From the NCBI GenBank assembly GCA_964476375.1, contig CAYYZW010000172.1:1-5978 (forward strand): a stretch of 5,978 bases of DNA, written 5' to 3'. The notes beneath the pieces are model-generated. The model was not told the DNA's origin, ran no database searches, and saw only the letters and a program-made list of their open reading frames with translations. Positions 1 through 5,055 of this stretch are shown one piece after another (position 1 is the stretch's first letter; each line of letters starts with the position of its first letter). Source of the stretch: SAT2750 sp964476375 (GTDB lineage Bacteria > Planctomycetota > Planctomycetia > Pirellulales > Pirellulaceae). The translations under genes were made by a program, and so were the position numbers.

Positions 1-103
1 AAGGCTCAATGACACCGTCCTGGTAATTCGGCTCCCCGCTCGCCGTGATCGGCTTGATCGTACGACGATGACGTATCAGTTCGCTGATGTCGGTGAGATT
101 CAT
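1..103 (-). CDS. Nitroreductase-like protein, N-terminal fragment (cut by window edge)
   Basis: Reading the minus strand from an ATG at 101-103 gives 34 open codons running off the left edge, beginning MNLTDISELIRHRRTIKP. Seen: a short helix followed by an R-R-T-I-K-P motif within the first 18 residues. Family knowledge: FMN-dependent nitroreductases of the YdjA/NfsB superfamily typically start with 'hxxhIxxRRSI/TR/K', and the arginines contact the FMN phosphate. Such enzymes use NAD(P)H to reduce nitro groups, quinones or similar compounds in the cytoplasm, and no export signal is visible here. Two further in-frame ATGs lie upstream, at 142 and 181. I prefer 103 because it places the motif at the usual distance from the N-terminus, but no clear ribosome binding site supports any of the three. 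The gene is divergent from the EF-hand gene. The family call rests on one short motif; the substrate cannot be judged. Confidence 0.55.
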   Translation of the reverse strand, partial: MNLTDISELIRHRRTIKPITASGEPNYQDGVIEP

Positions 104-171
104 CAATAGACCAGGGCAAGAAAACGAGGCCAGAGAACCCATTTTAACTTGCCTGCTTCCAGAGCGGGAGG

Positions 172-269
172 ATGCATTCATCCCAAACACGTGTGAATGG
201 TGCATGTGGATAGCCGAAAAACAGCAAAATCCGTACATATTGCTCAATCCCAGCGAATCCCTCGCGAGG
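172..269. promoter_or_regulatory. Inverted repeats in the divergent intergenic region
   Basis: The 223 bases between the nitroreductase-like gene and the EF-hand gene must hold promoters for both directions. Three symmetrical elements are visible: an interrupted inverted repeat with arms ATGCATTCA (172-180) and TGAATGGTGCAT (194-205, three bases bulged), an 8-base palindrome ACACGTGT (187-194) between those arms, and a 10-base perfect palindrome CCTCGCGAGG (260-269). An AT-rich TAAATA at 279-284 could be a -10 element for the plus-strand gene, but no convincing -35 lies at the right distance. The elements could be operator sites or chance; no regulator is identified. Confidence 0.2.
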
Positions 270-314
270 TCGGGGGGTTAAATAACCTATTGGTGAACGT
301 TATCGAGTGAAATT

Positions 315-319
315 GGAGG
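315..319 (+). promoter_or_regulatory. Ribosome binding site of the EF-hand gene
   Basis: GGAGG lies seven bases before the ATG at 327. It is the best Shine-Dalgarno match in the window and supports that start, which also places a complete signal peptide at the N-terminus. Confidence 0.7.
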
Positions 320-326
320 CCGGCTC

Positions 327-1361
327 ATGCAGTACAGGACATTTTTCACGCTTTTCGGGGCCCTGCTCCTAGCTGGTACCACTGCCAACGCCCAGCAAAG
401 GCACGCGGATCCCGGGGCCAGGCCTTCGGTGAATCCAGCAGAGCGGATCGATCTCTTCTTTAACCGGCTCGACAAAAACCAGGACGGGAACGTCAGCCAG
501 GATGAGATCCCTGATTCTCTGGAAGCACGGCTCTCCAGTATGGATCGAGACCGGGATGGGAGTATCAGCCGGGTGGAATTCGTGGCCCGTTTCCAGCAGC
601 GGCCAGGTTCGCCCGCCGCACGTGACAACAATGCCCAAGAGCGTCCCCAGGCAGGTCGAGGCGGTGGCCGTTCAGGTGGTCGTTCCGGCAGCCAGCCGCC
701 GGCCGCACGTGACAACAACGCTCCACAGCGTCCCCAGGCGGGTCGAAGCGGTGGCCGAGCAGGTGGTCGTTCCGGCAGCCAGCAAGGGCAGAACAGACAA
801 CACGATGGCTCCACACCATCTCGTGGCCAGGCCCAGCAGGGTCAGCGCGGGCCACAGCAGCAAGGCCAGGGTGGCCCACAACGTCATGACGACGGTCATG
901 GCGGACCCGGTGCCCGGCAGGGACCACCCCAGGGCCGTGGAGGATCAGGAACCCGGCAGGGACCACCACGGGGCACCCAGCAGTTTGGCCGGGGCGGACC
1001 ACCCCAGGGCCGCGGAGGACCAGGGGCCCAGCAGTTTGGCCGCGGCGGGCCACCCCAGGGCCGTGGAGGACCAGGGGCCCAGCAGGGACAGCGAGGCCCG
1101 CAGCAGGACCGTGGCAATCGTGAGCAGGGAAAAACCAGCGAGGCCAGCGGCGACTTCCAGGGTTTTCTCCGCCGCATCAAGGCAGCCGTCGAATCAGGGG
1201 CCATGACCCGTGAAGAGGCAGCTGAAAAGATCAGTGAATTCCGCAGGTCACGCGGTGGTGACGATCGCGGGAGAGCAGAAGATCCACGGCAGGGAGACGG
1301 CCAGCGGGAACGTGACGGCAATCGCGAGTCGAACCAGTCGCCACCTGGCCGGGACCGTTAA
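327..1361 (+). CDS. Secreted EF-hand protein with Gly/Arg/Gln-rich repeats
   Basis: This 344-residue protein is probably exported and calcium-binding. Residues 1-22 form a signal peptide (hydrophobic stretch FFTLFGALLLAG, likely cleavage after ANA). Two EF-hand loops follow: D49-E60 (DKNQDGNVSQDE) and D73-E84 (DRDRDGSISRVE), both with acidic or polar residues at positions 1, 3, 5, 7 and 9 and Glu at 12, so both should bind calcium. Residues about 93-270 are low complexity, rich in Gly, Arg, Gln and Pro, with tandem repeats of 29 and 17 residues. Residues 275-308 form a predicted helical hairpin (IKAAVESG, then MTREEAAEKI) resembling those in the protein encoded at 2077-2835. The tail is charged. 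Secreted EF-hand proteins with disordered tails are common in planctomycetes, but their roles are mostly unknown. A structural or calcium-responsive envelope role is inference. Its own RBS and terminator suggest it is transcribed alone. Confidence 0.88.
   Translation: MQYRTFFTLFGALLLAGTTANAQQRHADPGARPSVNPAERIDLFFNRLDKNQDGNVSQDEIPDSLEARLSSMDRDRDGSISRVEFVARFQQRPGSPAARDNNAQERPQAGRGGGRSGGRSGSQPPAARDNNAPQRPQAGRSGGRAGGRSGSQQGQNRQHDGSTPSRGQAQQGQRGPQQQGQGGPQRHDDGHGGPGARQGPPQGRGGSGTRQGPPRGTQQFGRGGPPQGRGGPGAQQFGRGGPPQGRGGPGAQQGQRGPQQDRGNREQGKTSEASGDFQGFLRRIKAAVESGAMTREEAAEKISEFRRSRGGDDRGRAEDPRQGDGQRERDGNRESNQSPPGRDR
612..785 (+). repeat. Two tandem 87-base units in the EF-hand gene
   Basis: Units at 612-698 and 699-785 encode two 29-residue copies beginning PAARDNNA and ending GGRSGSQ. 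By eye they match at 76 of 87 bases, with a mix of silent and amino-acid-changing differences. They keep the reading frame, as expected of in-frame duplication in a disordered region. Confidence 0.85.
981..1082 (+). repeat. Two tandem 51-base units in the EF-hand gene
   Basis: Units at 981-1031 and 1032-1082 each encode QFGRGGPPQGRGGPGAQ. They differ at only three bases, all silent, which suggests a recent duplication by slippage. Degenerate relatives of the same Gly/Pro/Gln pattern extend upstream to about 900. Confidence 0.9.
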
Positions 1362-1435
1362 GAAAAAAGAACCCCGTCCACGGCGGTCTGCCGGTTCATC
1401 GCCTGGCACTCGCCACCGGGCGGGGTTCACTTTTT
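1362..1435. terminator. Probable bidirectional terminator between convergent genes
   Basis: GAACCCCG (1369-1376) pairs with CGGGGTTC (1421-1428). An A-rich tract (1363-1368) lies on the left and a T tract (1431-1435) on the right, so the hairpin is followed by a U run on either strand. It starts just after the EF-hand stop (1359-1361) and ends just before the lipoprotein stop on the other strand (1440-1442). The 44-base loop is long for a classical intrinsic terminator, though it is GC-rich and could fold further. Confidence 0.6.
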
Positions 1436-1439
1436 GCGA

Positions 1440-1865
1440 TCACGGGGCGACCCCGAACTCTCGTTTTTCCAGCAAGCTGGTTCCGTCATTCAGGTCCACG
1501 TTGGTTCCCTCGGTACGGACAACAATCGTGTAGTAGGTGCTCTCCCCCTTCCAGCCATAAATGTAAAGGGCACCACCTGCCGGCCAGCTTCCCTGTTCTC
1601 CAAGGGCTGCCGCAAAACGCTGGCGGTAGGACGTTCCGCCAGCATTGACGAGCAGTTCCTTTACATCCTGCCGGGGAAGGACTCCCTGGTTGTCGTCCAG
1701 CAGTGCCTGCAGATCGGCCCAGGCGGCATCCCTGTTCACCTGGGCTTCCGAAGACGTTGGCACCGGGTCGACACCCGGTGGCGGCTGAATGGGAGGACCA
1801 TTCTCCGAGTTGAGACAACCGGCAGTGAGAGCAATGAGCATTGCAAAACAACACGTCATCTTCAT
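1440..1865 (-). CDS. Small lipoprotein of unknown function
   Basis: This 141-residue protein has a lipoprotein-type signal: MKMTCCFAMLIALTAGC, with C17 as the probable lipidated cysteine (T-A-G-C; the -3 residue is less usual than Leu). Position +2 is Leu, not Asp, which would favour the outer membrane if the E. coli rule applies. A Pro-rich linker (about 23-37) follows, then a helical stretch (about 44-90, including WADLQALLDD and DVKELLVNAG), then a segment rich in beta-type and aromatic residues (about 98-120, GALYIYGWKG and YYTIVV). I do not recognise the family. The frame is open to an earlier ATG at 1940, but that would put 25 extra polar residues before the signal, so 1865 is preferred; an ATG at 1859 is also possible. 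No clear Shine-Dalgarno sequence is visible. It is last in the minus-strand series, 211 bases after its neighbour and ending at the shared terminator. Confidence 0.75.
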   Translation of the reverse strand: MKMTCCFAMLIALTAGCLNSENGPPIQPPPGVDPVPTSSEAQVNRDAAWADLQALLDDNQGVLPRQDVKELLVNAGGTSYRQRFAAALGEQGSWPAGGALYIYGWKGESTYYTIVVRTEGTNVDLNDGTSLLEKREFGVAP

Positions 1866-2076
1866 GGCAATCACTCTGGTAATAGAGAAATCGTTACCGC
1901 TGCAGATGGGCACCGCCACACTGGCCCATCGTACCGGCACTCGTATACCGGTATTCTATCTCGTCACCGTCCTGCCCGCTTAATAATCGCCATTGCAATC
2001 CGAGTTTCACCGGCGTGATCACTTGGATTTTGAATGCAACCGTGAATTGCTGGTTCTTGCCACGCTTCTGCAGATC

Positions 2077-2835
2077 TTACTTTTTAACCGGCAGCTCTTT
2101 CTTGACAGGAATCTCTTTCTTCACGCGTGCCGCCTTGTATTTCTTGATCGCTTCCTCGGCGGTTAACTCTCCCTTTTCGACAAGCTGAAACAGCTCAAGG
2201 AGACCAGAACCTGCTGCAGCCGGCTTCTTGACTCCACCCTTGCCCGGTACCTTGGTGGCAAGCTGTTTCTTGTAGGCATTCAGTTTTTCCTTGCCCTGCT
2301 CTGGAGTGATTTTTCCCGCCTTGATCGCGGCTTGAATTTCCCAGGTAACCTTCTCGTAGGATTCTGCCAGATCCCCTTTCTCCGACTTCGCACCCTCTTT
2401 CGATTTACCCTGGCCTGCCTCGGCTTTCTCGTAGATGGCAATGGCCTCTTTCTCGGTCAGCTTGCCGGTATCCACCGCCGCCTTGAGCTTGGCTCCTAGC
2501 GCGTCCAGGTCCACCTTGATGGGCTTCGCGACTGGCTTTGCCGCTGGCTTCGCACCTGGCTTGGAAGCAGGCTTGGCAATGGCCTTGGGTTTGGCCCCCT
2601 CTTTTGACTTCCCCTGGCCGGCAGCGGCCTTCGCATAGATCGCCTTGGCTTCGTCCTCCGTGATCTTCCCCGTATCGACAGCTGCCCGGAGCTTGGCACC
2701 CAGGGCATCCAGATCCGCCTGTGGGGCAGCTTTCTTGACCGCCTCTCCGCCTGGCTTCTTGACCGGTTTCTTATCCTGCCCCATGGCCGGCAGGCTGATC
2801 AAAACGAGTGCCACAACGAGTGCAAGATTCTTCAT
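2077..2835 (-). CDS. Secreted Lys/Ala-rich protein with four SHOCT-like helical hairpins
   Basis: This is a 252-residue, strongly basic, probably exported protein. Residues 1-19 are a signal peptide (ALVVALVLISLP core, cleavage after AMG). Four copies of a short two-helix motif follow, each with the pattern 'AAV/I-x-x-G-x-I/L-T-x-E' or close to it: residues 41-82, 109-150, 163-191 and 212-237. The first two are nearly identical (36 of 42 residues). The pattern resembles the SHOCT domain, a short helical module often found at protein ends and thought to mediate oligomerisation; assignment by eye is tentative. Linkers are rich in Lys, Ala and Pro (AKP repeats at about 83-107), and the C-terminus repeats PVKK. 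ATG at 2833-2835 is chosen because AAGGGG ends seven bases before it; a GTG one codon earlier is the alternative. No catalytic motif is visible. Binding to acidic polymers or envelope components would fit the charge but is inference. Confidence 0.82.
   Translation of the reverse strand: MKNLALVVALVLISLPAMGQDKKPVKKPGGEAVKKAAPQADLDALGAKLRAAVDTGKITEDEAKAIYAKAAAGQGKSKEGAKPKAIAKPASKPGAKPAAKPVAKPIKVDLDALGAKLKAAVDTGKLTEKEAIAIYEKAEAGQGKSKEGAKSEKGDLAESYEKVTWEIQAAIKAGKITPEQGKEKLNAYKKQLATKVPGKGGVKKPAAAGSGLLELFQLVEKGELTAEEAIKKYKAARVKKEIPVKKELPVKK
2386..2715 (-). repeat. Internal duplication within the Lys/Ala-rich gene (204-base offset)
   Basis: Two 126-base units, 2590-2715 and 2386-2511, encode 42-residue segments both starting DLDALGAKL and ending GQGKSKEGAK. 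Thirty-six of 42 residues match, yet 22 of those 36 use different codons. The spacer between them encodes the AKP-rich linker. Confidence 0.85.
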
Positions 2836-2842
2836 CACTTTT

Positions 2843-2848
2843 CCCCTT
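2843..2848 (-). promoter_or_regulatory. Ribosome binding site deciding the start of the Lys/Ala-rich gene
   Basis: On the minus strand AAGGGG lies seven bases before the ATG at 2835 and only four before the alternative GTG at 2838. The spacing favours the ATG. Confidence 0.55.
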
Positions 2849-2876
2849 GTTTCTTTCGTTAGATTCTCAATTGTTC

Positions 2877-2882
2877 AGTATA
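2877..2882 (-). promoter_or_regulatory. Possible -10 element upstream of the Lys/Ala-rich gene
   Basis: The minus strand reads TATACT, a close match to the sigma-70 -10 consensus, about 41 bases before the proposed ATG. The -35 region falls in a T-rich run and matches the consensus poorly, so the call is tentative. If real, it lets this gene and the lipoprotein be transcribed apart from the haem-c/propeller gene. Confidence 0.3.
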
Positions 2883-2892
2883 TTCCGGCTCT

Positions 2893-2918
2893 GAAAAACA
2901 AAAAAGTGTCCTGGCACT
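2893..2918 (-). terminator. Weak terminator candidate after the haem-c/propeller gene
   Basis: On the minus strand AGTG and CACT can pair around a six-base loop (2905-2918), followed by a run of T interrupted by one G (2893-2904). The U run is good but the perfect stem is only four pairs, extendable by G-U pairs. It lies about 30 bases after the stop codon at 2950-2952. Confidence 0.35.
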
Positions 2919-2949
2919 CCCTGGTTGCCCGCTGCTTTTCACACACCCA

Positions 2950-4944
2950 TTACTTCTCACCGCTGGCCACGAACTCCATGATCCGGACAAACTCGGCGCC
3001 GGCATTCCGGATCTTGTCGTCAATCCGCTGGCGTTCCTCCCAGAGCCGGGCAACCCGGCCCATTTGCTGCTCGGTCAGACCCGCCATGCGACCATTCACA
3101 TAAGCCTGGTGAATCGCGCTGCTGTCCTTGTCCGTCGTCCCCTTCACTGCCATGTAACCTTTCGGCAGCGGGGTGACAGAAATCCGGGCCAGCAGCCTGC
3201 TGTTGGGAGAGTCCTTGAACATGGGAAGTTTCACCGGCGCCGGCTTGTCCACCGCGGCAACAATATTGTCCCCGGCAATCACCTTCCCTGCCAGCTGGAT
3301 GCTCCCACCTGGCACATCGTCCCGGAGGACCTCCAGCTTGATGATCGCCCCGTAACCCCGTTCCATGTGCCGGGCCGGGCCGCTTGTACTGACCCAGACG
3401 TTCCCCTCGCCATCAAACTCGATTTCACGTGTGTAACTGACCCGCATCGGCAGACGAAATTCAACCAGCTGTTCTGTCTTGGGGTCGAAGCGATTAAGCG
3501 TGTCGTTCCCGGTACCGCAAATCCAGACATGCCCCCGCGAGTCAATGTTCAGCGCATAGGGGATCTGGTTCATCGCGTCCGGCAGGTCATAGACCGTCCA
3601 CTGCTCGGTTTCCGGGTTAAACTTGCCAAACACCCCCGAGCCAAACCCCGGTACCCAGACCATCCCGTCGGGCGCCACGTGCAGTCGCCGTGGCCCACGG
3701 AAAGGCGGGTTCCATTCCTTGATATTTCCATCCGCTGCCATCGGGTCAATTCGACCGATACGGTTCCCATTGAGCTTGGAATACCAGATCATCCCGTCCA
3801 GAGGAGAGAAGTCGAGACCGTAGGGCGTGATCCCACGCGATTCGCCCTTGCCAGCGGCAACCGCCTGGCCGGCCTTGAGCAGGTGGTATTCCTTCACCTT
3901 GAGTGTTTCCGGGTGGAGCGAGAAGCACGAGTTCCGTCCCGCATCGGTGTACCAGATCAGCCCCTCGGGATCCTCTGGGTTAATGCGAAGCGTGTGCGGA
4001 TAGGAGCCCCGCCGCTCGTGGGCCTCGGCGCTGGAACAGATCGTGTACTCCTTGGTCTTGATGTCAAATTTCGCCATCTGTCCGGAGGCACAGAGAGTGA
4101 GCCACATGTGACCGTCGTTGCCCAGTTCAATCGAATGCGGGGCATAGGATCCCTGGGGAAGAGGGTAACGGCGCTGCTCTCCTGTCCTGGGGTCCAGCGT
4201 GACCACCCGGTGCTTGCTGATGTTAACGGCGTACACCAGGCCGTCCGGCCCGAGTTCCAGGTCATGAAACGACCCCTCGATCCGCTTGCCGATTTCCCAG
4301 GCCGTGATCCGTGCCTGTGCGGCAGTTCCGCTGGGAGCAGGCGGGGGAACGAACGTGGGCCATTTCTTGACCGCATCGTCCTTGTAGGTATTGATCAGCC
4401 GCTGGACGATGGTTTCACGCGTGTGCGGGTAAAGCCCCCCAAAGCCATCCATCCGCCTGAGCATGGTCTCCCAGTCCACCGGTTTCTCCGGGGTCCGAAA
4501 GCCGATCGTCCCAACCTGGTGGCAGTAGGTGCAGAACATCTTGAAATTCTGCTTGTCGCGTGCGTTGTCAAACTTCAGCATGTCAAAGGCACTGTTGGCC
4601 GGACGCTGGTCCTCAAGATCCAGGCCCGTTGCCGGCTGCATCGTGATCGTCAGCCTGGCGGCGTTCCCTTCGACGTCCTCCAGCCACTCGTCCCGTTTTC
4701 CCATCAGGCGGGCGCGGACCGTGTGATCCACGTCGCGCAGTCCATCGATCTGGTACGAACCATCGGCCTGGCTAAAGGTCGACACCCATTTTCGATGTCC
4801 CTCGTCAAAGGCCGAGACCATCACGCCCGCGACGGCCTCGCCCGATGGATTGACCACGGTACCACGCATCGTCTCGGCAGGTGCATCGAAAACTGGCGCC
4901 AGGAAAAACACGGCCAACATGGCAAAGCAGACAGAACTTTTCAT
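2950..4944 (-). CDS. Exported haem-c protein with regulatory-like domain and seven-bladed Vgb-like propeller
   Basis: This 664-residue protein has a signal peptide at 1-23 (hydrophobic AMLAVFFLAPVF, cleavage near APA). Residues 25-103 match the carboxypeptidase-regulatory-like Ig-type fold (GTVVNPSGEAVAGVMVSAF, then DGSYQIDGL). C138-T-Y-C141-H142 is a covalent haem-c site, followed by DWETMLRRM, in which M161 or M165 could be the distal ligand. This stretch recalls the haem domain of quinohaemoprotein amine dehydrogenase alpha subunits. Residues 226-538 contain seven blade-like repeats (for example PDGMVWVPGFGSGVFGKFNP), as in virginiamycin B lyase (Vgb) and related propellers. A helical segment ends the protein (about 622-658). 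Databases often label such proteins virginiamycin B lyase, but the usual WFTE blade signature is absent and the added haem points to periplasmic electron transfer, so streptogramin cleavage is unlikely. Substrate and partner are unknown. The gene follows the sulfatase by 111 bases; no clear RBS is visible. Confidence 0.85.
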   Translation of the reverse strand: MKSSVCFAMLAVFFLAPVFDAPAETMRGTVVNPSGEAVAGVMVSAFDEGHRKWVSTFSQADGSYQIDGLRDVDHTVRARLMGKRDEWLEDVEGNAARLTITMQPATGLDLEDQRPANSAFDMLKFDNARDKQNFKMFCTYCHQVGTIGFRTPEKPVDWETMLRRMDGFGGLYPHTRETIVQRLINTYKDDAVKKWPTFVPPPAPSGTAAQARITAWEIGKRIEGSFHDLELGPDGLVYAVNISKHRVVTLDPRTGEQRRYPLPQGSYAPHSIELGNDGHMWLTLCASGQMAKFDIKTKEYTICSSAEAHERRGSYPHTLRINPEDPEGLIWYTDAGRNSCFSLHPETLKVKEYHLLKAGQAVAAGKGESRGITPYGLDFSPLDGMIWYSKLNGNRIGRIDPMAADGNIKEWNPPFRGPRRLHVAPDGMVWVPGFGSGVFGKFNPETEQWTVYDLPDAMNQIPYALNIDSRGHVWICGTGNDTLNRFDPKTEQLVEFRLPMRVSYTREIEFDGEGNVWVSTSGPARHMERGYGAIIKLEVLRDDVPGGSIQLAGKVIAGDNIVAAVDKPAPVKLPMFKDSPNSRLLARISVTPLPKGYMAVKGTTDKDSSAIHQAYVNGRMAGLTEQQMGRVARLWEERQRIDDKIRNAGAEFVRIMEFVASGEK

Positions 4945-5055
4945 CGAACGATTACTTTCACTGGGTGGATAACTGGTGAGCAGGGGCGCATGGGCAGACG
5001 CTGGATCCTGGTCCCCCTACCGGACATTGTCACTCGGAAGAAACATTGTTACATC

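Noticed and set aside
87..281. Plus-strand open frame of 64 codons upstream of the EF-hand gene
   Set aside because: It overlaps the start of the nitroreductase-like gene on the other strand and has no RBS, recognisable motif or export signal.
287..814. Minus-strand open frame of 175 codons opposite the EF-hand gene
   Set aside because: The Pro/Arg/Trp-rich repeats are the antisense of the Gly/Arg-rich repeats; no RBS or domain supports it.
502..1206. Plus-strand open frame of 234 codons inside the EF-hand gene
   Set aside because: It is a frame-shifted reading of the repetitive region; its Val/Ala/Arg/His-rich product reflects the repeat base composition, and the EF-hands and signal peptide lie in the other frame.
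1931..1952. ACCGG/CCGGT inverted repeat and repeated TACCGG between the Lys/Ala-rich and lipoprotein genes
   Set aside because: Arms of five bases with a 10-base loop and no U run are too weak for a terminator; it may be an operator, but nothing supports that.
1434..2018. Plus-strand open frame of 194 codons opposite the lipoprotein
   Set aside because: It starts inside the shared terminator region and lies antisense to a gene with a lipobox; no domain is visible.
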